Assembly: GCA_944391325.1 (NCBI GenBank)
Contig: CALXTC010000013.1
Location: 1-55,727, forward strand
Direction of reading: 5' to 3'
DNA: 55,727 bases
Origin: an uncultured Candidatus Saccharibacteria bacterium
GTDB lineage: Bacteria > Patescibacteriota > Saccharimonadia > Saccharimonadales > Saccharimonadaceae
Part shown: positions 7,511 through 16,356 of the stretch, one piece after another
How positions within the stretch are numbered: the stretch's first letter is position 1
Layout of the letters: each line of letters opens with the position of its first letter
The notes under the pieces: generated by a model
Told to the model about the DNA's origin: nothing
Seen by the model: only the letters and a program-made list of their open reading frames with translations
Database searches by the model: none
Program-made: the position numbers and the translations under genes

Positions 7511-7672
7511 TCCTATCGCATTGTCGTTACCAATGATTGGCCTGGCGGTGATCTGACGTCAGACAAGGTCATCGAGATGACATCCGACTGTGTCAAGCGC
7601 ATGTTCAGCTTGGCTAAGATCAACTGTAGGGTCGAGATTGGGGCTAGGCCTGCGATTTCTCTGGCTGGTTGA
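7511..7672 (+). pseudogene. Decayed 3' fragment of a GC3-rich unknown gene
   Basis: An open frame of 53 codons with no usable start: SYRIVVTNDWPGGDLTSD near its 5' end and RMFSLAKINCRVEIGARP near its 3' end. Codon choice (GTC, ATC, GAC, AAG, CTG) and a strong terminator 16 nt after the stop match the SD-led unknown genes of this window, but the 5' part is missing: a TGA immediately precedes the frame. A TTGACA-like box near 7449 may be the old promoter. The rest of 7376-7855 holds no recognisable gene. Confidence 0.5.
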
Positions 7673-7688
7673 TACTATGTTCTCTCTG

Positions 7689-7713
7689 GGCCCCGCGTTT
7701 CGTGCGCGGGGCC
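7689..7713 (+). terminator. Intrinsic terminator after the decayed gene
   Basis: 9-bp GC stem GGCCCCGCG/CGCGGGGCC with a 7-nt loop; a CTTGTTTTT stretch follows 8 nt later. Confidence 0.7.
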
Positions 7714-7855
7714 ATCTTCGCTTGTTTTTAGGGCAATTATCATGAGACTTAAAGGGGGCAATAAGCAACCGAACTGATGTGTAAATTGACAAAATAATAA
7801 AAGATGAGATAACGAGTAGTCTACGTGAGGTTATGCAATGAACAGCAGGCTAATG

Positions 7856-8443
7856 TTATATGTGTGATAATTCGCTAATAAACCTATATACTTCATCCCA
7901 GTTGTCGGTAACTAGGTCAGCTTCGTGGCAATCTGTGTTATAAATTTGTTTGATCATGACAGCGGTTGGGTCAGCTAAGCTTTTGATTTCACGTATGTTT
8001 TGCGGTGAATCATCGATATAGACATTGGCTTTAGCGTCAGTTTTGTGCTTGGTAAAAATTAGTTCATCAAATTGCAAACCAATTTTCCTTAGCCATGCCG
8101 CAGTATCGTCATAAGCCTTCTTATTAACCCACTCTGCCGGTGTTCCGACTAGTCTCTTAAATCCACGATGCGTTGCTACAACGATGGTATTGCCATTGCT
8201 ACGCAGTCGATTAAGTGCCTCTATTGCCTCGCTGTTGGCTGGCTCTAGTAGGTACTGGCTATGTTTGACTAAGTCAATATAGAAGTCCTCAAAGACTTTA
8301 GCGGTTGGAAAATATTCTTTCCACCCAGATGCTTCGAATAAGTCAAAGGCGTCTGGCTCTGGTAGATTGTCGATACCCATAAAGTCGCTAGCCATGGCGC
8401 AGAAGTCGCCAATGCAACCGTCAATGTCTGTCATAATACGCAT
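7856..8443 (-). CDS. HAD-superfamily 5'-nucleotidase-like phosphatase
   Basis: A 195-residue haloacid dehalogenase hydrolase. Motif I is DIDGCIGDF (Asp nucleophile and acid/base, residues 6-14), motif II is VVATHRG, motif III Lys lies in FTKHKTDAKAN, and motif IV is YIDDSPQN. The order and cap spacing resemble the 5'(3')-deoxyribonucleotidase (NT5C) branch, so dephosphorylation of nucleotides or similar small phosphoesters is likely; the true substrate is uncertain. The ATG at 8443 is 6 nt after a TAAAAT box without SD (leaderless). It is divergent from the GNAT gene; the two start codons are only 42 nt apart. Confidence 0.8.
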   Translation of the reverse strand: MRIMTDIDGCIGDFCAMASDFMGIDNLPEPDAFDLFEASGWKEYFPTAKVFEDFYIDLVKHSQYLLEPANSEAIEALNRLRSNGNTIVVATHRGFKRLVGTPAEWVNKKAYDDTAAWLRKIGLQFDELIFTKHKTDAKANVYIDDSPQNIREIKSLADPTAVMIKQIYNTDCHEADLVTDNWDEVYRFISELSHI

Positions 8444-8485
8444 GTATGTATTTTATCATTGCACGGCTGTCTATATACTAAAGGT
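8444..8485. promoter_or_regulatory. Divergent leaderless promoters
   Basis: The 42-nt gap holds both -10 boxes: TAAAAT on the minus strand (8450-8455), 6 nt from the HAD gene ATG, and TATACT on the plus strand (8474-8479), 6 nt from the GNAT gene ATG. There is no SD on either side. Confidence 0.7.
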
Positions 8486-9079
8486 ATGGATAAATTTCAC
8501 CTAGAGACGCCATCGCTTGAACGTAAGCTAGATATTATTGATTATTTGGACGAATTTCGCAAGTACAAATCAGACCTAAATGGTTTTGGCATGCTAGCTA
8601 GAATATCAACCGAATTTAGTTTCGAGGAAGCGCTGGAACAATGTCTAAAGATGGTGGATGGCGATTATTCGTGGACACATGGCCGCTGCCCTAATAAAGT
8701 GTTCTTGCTGATTCGGGAGTGCGATAATCGAATAGTTGGCAATGTTCAAGTCAGATGGGATGTAACTGACGAGATGTTGCAATTTACTGGACATATTGGA
8801 TATAGCATTCGCCCGACTGAGCGACGCAAGGGATATAACAAAATTAATCTATACCTCGGTTTAATCGAAGCTAAGAAGCTGGGGCTGGATAGCTGTGTGA
8901 TTAGCTGCGAGGCATCAAACATTGGGTCAGATAAAACTATGCAGACATTGGGCGGTAGACTACTACGCAACGAGGTTGACCCATCGGATGGTGTTTTGAC
9001 TAAAGTTTATTCGTTTGACGTTGATGAGGTGCTAAATAAATACGCCGATACCTACTGCGCTCTAGTATCTAGTGATTAA
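8486..9079 (+). CDS. GNAT-family N-acetyltransferase
   Basis: A 197-residue GNAT protein. The core strand-loop-helix GHIGYSIRPTERRKGYNKINLY corresponds to motif A, with R-x-x-G-Y in place of the usual Q/R-x-x-G-x-G/A acetyl-CoA pyrophosphate loop, and ISCEASNIGSDKTMQTLGG corresponds to motif B. The family transfers acetyl groups to amines; the substrate is unknown. An upstream frame exists, but the ATG at 8486 follows TATACT by 6 nt, indicating a leaderless mRNA and giving a clean N-terminus. It is monocistronic, followed by the Hsp20 gene's own promoter. Confidence 0.8.
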   Translation: MDKFHLETPSLERKLDIIDYLDEFRKYKSDLNGFGMLARISTEFSFEEALEQCLKMVDGDYSWTHGRCPNKVFLLIRECDNRIVGNVQVRWDVTDEMLQFTGHIGYSIRPTERRKGYNKINLYLGLIEAKKLGLDSCVISCEASNIGSDKTMQTLGGRLLRNEVDPSDGVLTKVYSFDVDEVLNKYADTYCALVSSD

Positions 9080-9103
9080 CTGAATAAAATGAAACTTCTT
9101 ATG

Positions 9104-9130
9104 TTAGCACTCTTGACGTTAGAGTGCTAA
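9104..9130 (+). promoter_or_regulatory. CIRCE operator (HrcA binding site)
   Basis: Perfect match to the CIRCE consensus: TTAGCACTC (9104-9112), 9-nt spacer, GAGTGCTAA (9122-9130). The -35 box TTGACG (9113-9118) lies inside the spacer, and the -10 TATATT (9136-9141) follows at 17-nt spacing, so HrcA binding would block RNA polymerase directly. Confidence 0.95.
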
Positions 9131-9148
9131 CGAACTATATTAATGGTA

Positions 9149-9175
9149 GATAGATTGAGGGAATTCAAGTCTATC
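9149..9175 (+). promoter_or_regulatory. 5'-terminal hairpin of hsp20 mRNA
   Basis: GATAGA (9149-9154) and TCTATC (9170-9175) form a stem starting at the +1 predicted from TATATT. The SD AGGAGG follows before the ATG at 9198. Confidence 0.55.
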
Positions 9176-9197
9176 GGGGTAAGAAAAGGAGGAAAAA

Positions 9198-9632
9198 ATG
9201 AGTAATCTAATTAAATACGATCCATTTGCCGAGCTGAATGCCCTGCAGCGTCGCTTCTTTGGTGATGACCTGTTCCTACACGATGCCGCTGTGAATATTC
9301 CGACAACTGACGTTTATGAAAAGGACGGCAACTTGGTGGTTGAGGCTCATTTGCCAAACTATGCCCGTGACGACGTAGACATTCAGGTTGATGGTGATAA
9401 TCTAGTCATCAGTGCCGAGCGCCATGAAAAGGAAGAAGACAAGGGTAAGAAATACATCATTCGCGAGAGTTCCAGCAACTTCTATCGCACTATTTCCTTG
9501 CCTGAGCGTGCCAACAAGGACAACATTAGTGCCGATATGGTCAATGGCAAGCTGGTTGTCACTATTCCAATGACACCGCTACCATCAGCTCGCAAGATTG
9601 CGATTGGCGATGGTAAAAAGTCTGATAAATAG
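9198..9632 (+). CDS. hsp20: Small heat shock protein Hsp20 (alpha-crystallin family)
   Basis: A 144-residue ATP-independent holdase chaperone. The N-terminal arm MSNLIKYDPFAELNALQRRF is followed by the alpha-crystallin domain from about residue 36 (VNIPTTDVYEKDGNLVVEA), with the family hallmark ANKDNISADMVNGKLVVTIP near residues 110-129 (A-x-x-x-N-G-V/K-L form). There is no terminal I-x-I motif; the tail is lysine-rich. A perfect CIRCE element overlaps the promoter, so heat-inducible HrcA repression is strongly predicted, although hrcA, dnaK and groEL are not in this window. An AGGAGG SD lies 6 nt upstream of the ATG. Confidence 0.95.
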   Translation: MSNLIKYDPFAELNALQRRFFGDDLFLHDAAVNIPTTDVYEKDGNLVVEAHLPNYARDDVDIQVDGDNLVISAERHEKEEDKGKKYIIRESSSNFYRTISLPERANKDNISADMVNGKLVVTIPMTPLPSARKIAIGDGKKSDK

Positions 9633-9652
9633 TCGCTAATTAATATAGCCAA

Positions 9653-9681
9653 TTAACAGCCCCCTAACTAGGGGCTGTTAA
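9653..9681 (+). terminator. Intrinsic terminator after hsp20
   Basis: 11-bp stem TTAACAGCCCC/GGGGCTGTTAA with a 7-nt loop, 21 nt after the hsp20 stop. Confidence 0.8.
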
Positions 9682-9710
9682 TCTATGGGTGACAACTATA
9701 TAATATCGGT

Positions 9711-10289
9711 ATGGATATGCAGGAAACTTTTGATAAATACTTCCCCGTTGTAATGGGTGATAAGGAAAGACCCTATTTGGTGCTATTTGACGCCCTAATT
9801 GGCTACGGCAAAAGCTATGTAGCGAGGCGATTAGCTGATATTGATGGTTCAATAATTATTTGCAATAATCAGGTGCGCTATCGCTTGAATGACTATGATG
9901 ACCAACATGCTCAGGAATGGCACGAGCTACAACATCAACGAATCAAGGCGTTATTGGCAAATGGCAACAGCTTAATTATTGACGAGTGTTTGCCGATTAA
10001 TTACCAAAAGAAGCTGGATTTTTATGGTAATTTGGGTGTTCCGATAATTGTTGTGCGCCTGGATTGCGACAAAGATGTCTGGACGCAAAGGCTAAAGGCG
10101 CGCCGATTTGACCCACCCCGTGAATACTCGGTTATTGACTATGATACCGCGGTTGAACTAAATTCACGCTACCCTGCCCATGTTCCTGACGAGTTAGTGG
10201 ATTTTGCCATTGATACCACGGATAATGTTGATGAACAAATCGACAAATTGGCGGGCTTTATCGTCTCGAAAATCAATAGCGATCAATAA
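9711..10289 (+). CDS. P-loop nucleotide kinase-like protein
   Basis: A 192-residue P-loop NTPase. The Walker A-like loop is ALIGYGKSYVA (about residues 28-38), followed by a Walker B/DE-like segment SLIIDECLPIN and a lid-type region with WTQRLKARRF. The overall length and the pattern of a predicted small-molecule kinase (AAA_33/zeta-toxin-like) fit, but no specific substrate can be read. TATAAT lies 6 nt before the ATG with no SD (leaderless). It is a single-gene transcript between hsp20 and the Fic remnant. Confidence 0.6.
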   Translation: MDMQETFDKYFPVVMGDKERPYLVLFDALIGYGKSYVARRLADIDGSIIICNNQVRYRLNDYDDQHAQEWHELQHQRIKALLANGNSLIIDECLPINYQKKLDFYGNLGVPIIVVRLDCDKDVWTQRLKARRFDPPREYSVIDYDTAVELNSRYPAHVPDELVDFAIDTTDNVDEQIDKLAGFIVSKINSDQ

Positions 10290-10304
10290 ATTTTGGTTGA
10301 ATAA

Positions 10305-10442
10305 GCGACTATTTACCGTGAACTTTATCGTAAAATAGCATTTATTCATGCTAAGTTTGAAACAATTCACCCATTTAGTGACGGCAATGGTCGGATTGGT
10401 CGAGTGCTAATTAATAACGCTGACTGCGTGGGTAAATGCTAA
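10305..10442 (+). pseudogene. Fic-domain gene remnant
   Basis: A 45-codon open stretch bounded by stops. It contains [20 protein letters not shown], an intact Fic AMPylation motif (HPF-x-DGNGR-x-GR). The N-terminal helices, the usual start and the C-terminal half are missing, so this is a relic of a Fic protein. It lies directly upstream of the helicase gene, whose promoter and ATG follow within 30 nt. It suggests that this spot has hosted other conflict or toxin genes. Confidence 0.8.
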
Positions 10443-10470
10443 TGTGATACAATTATGCTAAGTTAAAACA

Positions 10471-13400
10471 ATGGATACTGAGACGAATACATTCAGCGTA
10501 TACTGTCCAAAATGTGGCGCAGTAATGCGGAAGCGTCAGGCGAAGCGCGGGCCGAATGGGGGTGGGTATTTTTATGGGTGTAGTCGCTATCCTAGGTGCA
10601 ACGGAACTCGCCCAATAGATGAGGTGGAGTCTACTTCTGAACGCTTGCAGTCGGAGACCGATGGAGCACAGGCAAATCGAAACAACAAAACTATATCACA
10701 GAATGACTACCCCACGCCTCTAGATGCACGTGCTCGTGCCGATGGGTATGGCGCGGTGTTCTTTGACACCATGGCATTACCGAACAAAGTGCTCGGCGCT
10801 ATGTGCGACGGAAAGATCGGTAGAAATGAGCTGTTAAAGTTCTCAAAATGGCGTCTGGATATTCCAACTGTTAACCCTAATAATTTGCCAACAGACGGGC
10901 AGAAGGCTGTTTTGATGGTTGTTAACAAAATTATTAATCGTGGTACTATTACACGACTGTCGCCTAATCTAGAGAAGAATATACACAAAAAATTGTTAAA
11001 GCTTGGTGTGCAAGCTGACGATTCTGTTGGTCCTAAGACGATATTTAACACATACGCCAATTTTACTGCACCGCACATACCATCGCATTGGCATGATGGT
11101 GAGCCGCGTGATTACCTAGGTGGCATGTCTGGCGAGGAATATGTGTATAAGAAAATTATTCTGAATGAGATAGGTACGGAAAATGTACGTTGCATTGTGC
11201 CACAGGTATTTCTGGGCAGTCTGGTTAGACGGGCCGGCCAGAGCGCCAATAAAGCCTCAAAGCAACGCGTAGATTTCTTAGTATCAAACGGCGACGACGC
11301 GATAGTTGTTGAGCTGGATGATTCGACGCATGCTGGACATGGCGACAAGGATAATATGCGCGACGAACAATTGCGCAGGAGTGGTTATGATACGTATCGG
11401 ATAACACTGGAAAATGGTGGCGATAATGAGTCGGTTGATAAACTGCGTGAACGGTTAAAGAGTATGTTCGATCGGACTGAATACGGTGCAAATGACGGAT
11501 TTAGTATTCCATTGGCGGCTGTCAAGTTGGCTCACCAAGTACAAGTAACAATTCTTGCATTATTTGAAAGCGGGCTGATCGGCAATCCAGACGGTAGCGC
11601 CATATGCTTTGCGTCTGATAATATACCAAGCCTGCCAGTCAATTATCAGGATGCAATTGTTAAGGCGGCACTAGATGATCTGCTGGAGCTAGAGCGTAAT
11701 GTGGCGTCATTATATATGGTGCCGCCGGCCATGAAAGATGTTGTGGCATATTCGTCTGATAAAGTGTATAGCGATGAGGATGTTCTGGTGTCAGTTAACG
11801 ACATTGCTGATCATCCGGTTGGCAAAACCGTCTATATCCAAGATGTATGTTGCCCTGCACCGATCGACAATCCACTGTTGGGCAGATGGCAAGATCAAAA
11901 GATTAATTACAAATTGCCACGGATTTCGCTAGATAACGTGGAGCTGCTGGATCACCCAACTGCAGATATTGATCCATTGACCAGTGCGCGTATCGGCAAT
12001 ATTCACTATATATTTAATTATATATTTCGTTACGAAGCGTTTCGCGAGAATCAGTTGGCTGGTATAGTTTGTGGCATCAACAGAGACGACGTGGTTGTGC
12101 TGTTGCCGACAGGGTCTGGCAAGTCGGCTATATATCAGATGCTGACCTTTATCATGCCGGGGATTGTGCTAGTTATAGATCCATTGGTCTCTCTTATCGA
12201 GGACCAAGTTGACAACCTCTATCGAGCGGGTATTGATAAAGTGCTAGGCTTAACGGCCAATACGAAAGATCGTGTGGAGGTGATGAATGCGATTGCGCGG
12301 AAGCAATACATTATGGTCTATTCATCTCCCGAGAGGTTTGTCATTAAGGGATTTCGAAATAGTGTACAGATGTACTGTCAAAGTGATGATATTTGTATCT
12401 GCGCTATAGATGAGGCCCATTGTGTTTCAGAATGGGGTCATGATTTTAGACCATCATATTTGAACCTGGCCAACACGCTCAGGAGTATAACCAAGAATAA
12501 GCATGGTTCGGCCACGATTATGGCTTTAACTGGCACAGCCTCTGATGCCGTGCTAAACGACATGGTTAGGGATTTAGATATACCCAGCGACATGGTTATT
12601 CAGCCAACATCGTTCGATAGGCCAGAGATTCACTTTTCTATTATCCCGGTCAAATCTGCCGATAAAAGAAATAAACTAAAGGATTTACTGGAGAATACTA
12701 TACCGGAGGATTTTGACGAGAACTTTAACGATTTTTACGCCTTGAAAGGTAAAAATAGCAATTGCGGGATTATTTTTTGCCCGCATATTGGTGGGGACTT
12801 TGGTGTAGTCAGAGCCTTGAGTGTCATTAATGAGCTTAACTACACTGCGGGTAATAGCGGTAATACCGAGCGGCATGATTATTGGCACGAGAATGACGAC
12901 AGAACTATGATTCAGGCACGTGAGTATTATGGTCGCCAGACGGAGGCTGTCCGGTGTATGTCTGATGAGGAATGGGAAGAATATAAACGTCGAAGTGCGA
13001 AAGATTTTAAGCGCAACAAGTTCACTCTACTCTGTTCGACTAAATCGTTTGGCATGGGTATAGATAAACCAAACATTAGATTTACCATTAACTACTGTAT
13101 GCCACAGTCTATAGAAGAGTTCTATCAGGAGGTTGGTCGAGCGGGTCGTGACGGCAAAATGGCTAGAAACTACATGTTAATCTCGAACGATTATCCGGAC
13201 CGCAATGAGCACCTTGTGTCCGATAATGTCGCAATTGATGAGGTGGTTCAACAAACAAAAGATGCTGAGTCGTTTAACATGAAGGACGATGTAACACGTG
13301 TTCTGTACTTTCATAATGGGTCGTATGCGGGTATTAAGCGCGATAAGGATATCGTACGAAGGGTGGTAGAACATATAGATTTTTCGGATAGCAATCCGCA

Positions 13401-14319
13401 AAATGTAGCTCTAGATTACCCACGTAGTGATATTGAAAAGGCGGTGCACCGTCTGATTACTTTGGGCGTTATTTGTGACTATACGCTAGACTACGCCAGC
13501 GAGGAGTTCTCGCTATGGCCAGTGCAATGGACCAAGGAAAGCGTTATTGAACATTACAAGGAATACGTGTCCGGCTATCAGCGTGACGAAATGTTCATTA
13601 AGAAGAAAGTTCGTCCCCTTGAAGAATTAGATAGTGATGGGGTGGATTTTATTGCTGATGCGGTAGAAATACTGTTGTCTGATTTTATATATGATTCGGT
13701 CGAAAAGTCTCGCCGAACGACGATTAGGAACTTGTTGACTGTTGTGAACAATGCCAGTAACTTATCTGGTGATGAACAGGATGCGCAAATTCGCAATGAT
13801 GTTTTAGAATTCCTGTCAACGACTTACGCCAAAGATATTCGTAGGCTGAGCGATAATCCTAGAGATTTGCAGATCCCTATGGAATTGGTAGATTCCGCTA
13901 GAATCCAAACACCGAAGTTGTTGGCCCAGGTCAATCGAGCCTTGCAGTCGTATCCAGATTCTCCGTCTATGTTGCTGACACAATTGGTATGTATAATTCG
14001 CCTGCACAGGTACGATAGCGTTAAAAACCTGATGAATTACGTCGGCGTAATCATTCGTTATGCCTGCGAGAGCTATATGATGGATTATGCATATGTACTC
14101 CAGTCTGTAATGAGCTCGCTGCACGGATTGTCCGATAGCGACCCAGCCGACTACGGTGAGCTTGTGGCCTGGCGAACCATAGAGCATAACGATGGCGACT
14201 TGCTGATTAATATAGTTCCAGATCGGTATCAGAATATTATCTTGGCCAATAAATTGTATACGTTTGTAAAACCAGTAATAGATAAGGCAAAGGAAGGAAA
14301 TATATGGACGAAGAAATAA
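10471..14319 (+). CDS. Zinc-finger / nuclease-like / RecQ-family helicase fusion
   Basis: A 1282-residue multidomain protein. Residues 12-43 form a topoisomerase-type C4 zinc finger (Cys 12, 15, 37, 43). Residues about 215-335 contain RVDFLVSNGDDAIVVELDD and RDEQLRRSGYDTYRIT, matching a DUF2726/DUF559-like PD-(D/E)XK fold with Asp near 267 and Glu near 278. Residues about 520-900 are an SF2 RecQ-type helicase: LLPTGSGKSA, DEAHCVSEWGHDFRPSYL, ALTGTAS, SFGMGIDKPNIR and QEVGRAGRDG. The final 380 residues are unassigned. It probably unwinds and may cut DNA. The downstream coiled-coil gene overlaps by 16 nt. ATA isoleucine codons are frequent, suggesting a different origin from the neighbours. Confidence 0.8.
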   Translation: MDTETNTFSVYCPKCGAVMRKRQAKRGPNGGGYFYGCSRYPRCNGTRPIDEVESTSERLQSETDGAQANRNNKTISQNDYPTPLDARARADGYGAVFFDTMALPNKVLGAMCDGKIGRNELLKFSKWRLDIPTVNPNNLPTDGQKAVLMVVNKIINRGTITRLSPNLEKNIHKKLLKLGVQADDSVGPKTIFNTYANFTAPHIPSHWHDGEPRDYLGGMSGEEYVYKKIILNEIGTENVRCIVPQVFLGSLVRRAGQSANKASKQRVDFLVSNGDDAIVVELDDSTHAGHGDKDNMRDEQLRRSGYDTYRITLENGGDNESVDKLRERLKSMFDRTEYGANDGFSIPLAAVKLAHQVQVTILALFESGLIGNPDGSAICFASDNIPSLPVNYQDAIVKAALDDLLELERNVASLYMVPPAMKDVVAYSSDKVYSDEDVLVSVNDIADHPVGKTVYIQDVCCPAPIDNPLLGRWQDQKINYKLPRISLDNVELLDHPTADIDPLTSARIGNIHYIFNYIFRYEAFRENQLAGIVCGINRDDVVVLLPTGSGKSAIYQMLTFIMPGIVLVIDPLVSLIEDQVDNLYRAGIDKVLGLTANTKDRVEVMNAIARKQYIMVYSSPERFVIKGFRNSVQMYCQSDDICICAIDEAHCVSEWGHDFRPSYLNLANTLRSITKNKHGSATIMALTGTASDAVLNDMVRDLDIPSDMVIQPTSFDRPEIHFSIIPVKSADKRNKLKDLLENTIPEDFDENFNDFYALKGKNSNCGIIFCPHIGGDFGVVRALSVINELNYTAGNSGNTERHDYWHENDDRTMIQAREYYGRQTEAVRCMSDEEWEEYKRRSAKDFKRNKFTLLCSTKSFGMGIDKPNIRFTINYCMPQSIEEFYQEVGRAGRDGKMARNYMLISNDYPDRNEHLVSDNVAIDEVVQQTKDAESFNMKDDVTRVLYFHNGSYAGIKRDKDIVRRVVEHIDFSDSNPQNVALDYPRSDIEKAVHRLITLGVICDYTLDYASEEFSLWPVQWTKESVIEHYKEYVSGYQRDEMFIKKKVRPLEELDSDGVDFIADAVEILLSDFIYDSVEKSRRTTIRNLLTVVNNASNLSGDEQDAQIRNDVLEFLSTTYAKDIRRLSDNPRDLQIPMELVDSARIQTPKLLAQVNRALQSYPDSPSMLLTQLVCIIRLHRYDSVKNLMNYVGVIIRYACESYMMDYAYVLQSVMSSLHGLSDSDPADYGELVAWRTIEHNDGDLLINIVPDRYQNIILANKLYTFVKPVIDKAKEGNIWTKK

Positions 14320-14978
14320 AATACCCGCAATTAGATGATATAGCCAAAAAGGCGGCTGATGTCGACTTGGCGATCAAAGCCCTAAATGACGCAGCTAATG
14401 AGTATGGCGACGGAATGCAGTCGTTGAAAACTGCATCGGAGGCATTAATTAACGTTGTGGATGAACAGAACAAAATTGTTTCATCGGTTGGTGATCTAAT
14501 TAATGTGCTGTCAAACCTAGATGTTTCGACTATTTCAGGCGATCTGTCAGTGCTTAAGGCAAACAGTTCAACAACAATGACTGATACTGCCAATGTTCTG
14601 CGACAAATTAATGAAATGCCGCACGACATACAGAGTAAAGTTGATGCCTTGCGTCAAGGGATTGCCGACGTAATTAGCGAAAGTTCGCACAACCTCGACA
14701 ATAAACTGGGGCAAGTCTTCGATAAACAATTGGACTTAAATGATGCTATGGCCGATAGACTGAATGGCCTTGATCTCGCAATTAATAAAGTCGACAGCAA
14801 GGTCGAGACGCTATCCAACGCTGTTGAGAAAGGTAATAAAGGCATAGAGCTAATTAGCGACACATTGGGCAATGTGTGTAATTCATTGTCAACGATTGAG
14901 CAAGCATTGACGAAACTGAATCGCAAGGTCGATTTTGTGTATGAACGTAAGCTGCGTAAGTTTCCTGATAATTATTAG
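14304..14978 (+). CDS. Coiled-coil partner of the helicase fusion, unknown
   Basis: A 224-residue protein almost entirely of heptad-like helices, rich in Asp, Asn, Ser, Val and Leu (for example LDKKLGQ-type repeats such as ADRLNGLDLAINKVDSKVET). It has no transmembrane segment and no catalytic motif, and ends with the basic tail FVYERKLRKFPDNY. The ATG at 14304 lies inside the helicase gene with an AAGGAAGG SD 6 nt upstream, so the two are translationally coupled and probably act together, perhaps as an oligomerising or sensor subunit. No family was recognised. A methyl-accepting or tape-measure-like resemblance would be compositional only. Confidence 0.65.
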   Translation: MDEEIKYPQLDDIAKKAADVDLAIKALNDAANEYGDGMQSLKTASEALINVVDEQNKIVSSVGDLINVLSNLDVSTISGDLSVLKANSSTTMTDTANVLRQINEMPHDIQSKVDALRQGIADVISESSHNLDNKLGQVFDKQLDLNDAMADRLNGLDLAINKVDSKVETLSNAVEKGNKGIELISDTLGNVCNSLSTIEQALTKLNRKVDFVYERKLRKFPDNY

Positions 14979-15055
14979 CCATACTGCTCTAGCGTCGATG
15001 TCTCACCTGTAATTTCAGAGATGCTATACTGGTTATAGTTAAGTAAAGGAGGCGG

Positions 15056-16342
15056 ATGATTGGTGAGGTGAGTGATCGGCAAGTTTTTGACTTAATCAAG
15101 GCCGAGGCGAAGCGACAACGTGATGGTCTAGAGCTAATCCCCAGTGAAAATTATGTGTCACGTGAAGTGCTGATGGCGATGGGGTCGGTCTTTACCAATA
15201 AATACTCCGAGGGATATCCTGGACATCGTTATTATGGCGGGCAGGAGTTTACTGATCAGGTGGAAACGTTGGCTATCGAACGAGCTAAGGCACTGTTTCA
15301 TGCCGACCATGCCAATGTTCAACCACATTCTGGTGCTCAGGCTAATAATGCTGTTTATAACGCATGGCTGGAGCCTGGTGATGTAGTGCTGGGGCTGTCG
15401 CTGGATTACGGTGGACATCTAACGCATGGGTCGCCAGTAACCCAAAGTGCCAAGATATACCATTTTGTTAATTACACGGTTGATCCCGACACTGGCCTGT
15501 TTGATTATGACCAGATTGAGCAGTTGGCGCGTGAATATCATCCTAAGATTTTACTAGTTGGCTATTCGGCTTATTCGCATATTCCGGACTTTGATCGACT
15601 GGCTGAAATTGGCAATCGATATGGTTGTTTGTTGATGGCAGATATGGCACATGTGGCTGGTTTAATTGCCGGCGGCGTTCACCCAAATCCATTGGAGCAT
15701 GGTTTCCACGTTATGACAACAACGACGCACAAAACGTTGCGTGGGCCACGTGGTGGCATGATTCTGTCGATGGGCAAAGTCGGTAATCCGTTAAAGAGAA
15801 CGGCTAAAACTATTGAAAATATCCCAACCCTAATTGACCGTAGTGTCTTCCCCGGAACGCAAGGTGGGCCGTTGATGCATGTGATTGCAGCTAAGGCTGT
15901 GGCTTTGCACGAGGCAATGCAGCCTGAATTTAAAACGTATGCCCAGCAGGTGATCAATAATGCTAGCCGACTGGCGGACGAACTGCAACAGCGACAGTTT
16001 AGCCTGGTGGGTGGCGGCACGGAAAACCACCTGATTTTAATAGATATGATAAAAAGTCGTGGCGTTCATGGCGGTATTGCCGAGACAGTGTTGGACAGGA
16101 TTGGATTAACAGCAAATAAAAATGTCATACCGAATGATCCTGAGCCAGCGTTTCGTCCCAGTGGATTGCGCTTTGGCACGCCAGCTATAACCACTCGTGG
16201 ATTAGTTGAAGCGGATATGCCGCAGATCGCTAGTTGGATCGACCAGGCGATTGCTAGCCGTCATGATGAAGCTAAGCTGAATGAATTACACAATCAAGTT
16301 ATTGCCCTGGCCCGTCAGCATCCGTTGCCAAGTGATTTATAA
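15056..16342 (+). CDS. glyA: Serine hydroxymethyltransferase
   Basis: A 428-residue PLP enzyme that interconverts serine and glycine and generates 5,10-methylene-tetrahydrofolate in the cytoplasm. Visible hallmarks are LELIPSENYVS, YSEGYPGHRYYGG, QPHSGAQANNAVY, the PLP-lysine motif TTTTHKTLRGPRGG (Lys near 225) and the C-terminal PSGLRFGTPAITTRG. Length and motif spacing are normal for GlyA. The start at 15056 has GGAGG 3 nt upstream. The thymidylate kinase gene begins 14 nt downstream, linking one-carbon supply to dTTP synthesis. Confidence 0.96.
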   Translation: MIGEVSDRQVFDLIKAEAKRQRDGLELIPSENYVSREVLMAMGSVFTNKYSEGYPGHRYYGGQEFTDQVETLAIERAKALFHADHANVQPHSGAQANNAVYNAWLEPGDVVLGLSLDYGGHLTHGSPVTQSAKIYHFVNYTVDPDTGLFDYDQIEQLAREYHPKILLVGYSAYSHIPDFDRLAEIGNRYGCLLMADMAHVAGLIAGGVHPNPLEHGFHVMTTTTHKTLRGPRGGMILSMGKVGNPLKRTAKTIENIPTLIDRSVFPGTQGGPLMHVIAAKAVALHEAMQPEFKTYAQQVINNASRLADELQQRQFSLVGGGTENHLILIDMIKSRGVHGGIAETVLDRIGLTANKNVIPNDPEPAFRPSGLRFGTPAITTRGLVEADMPQIASWIDQAIASRHDEAKLNELHNQVIALARQHPLPSDL

Positions 16343-16356
16343 TACCGAATACGACA

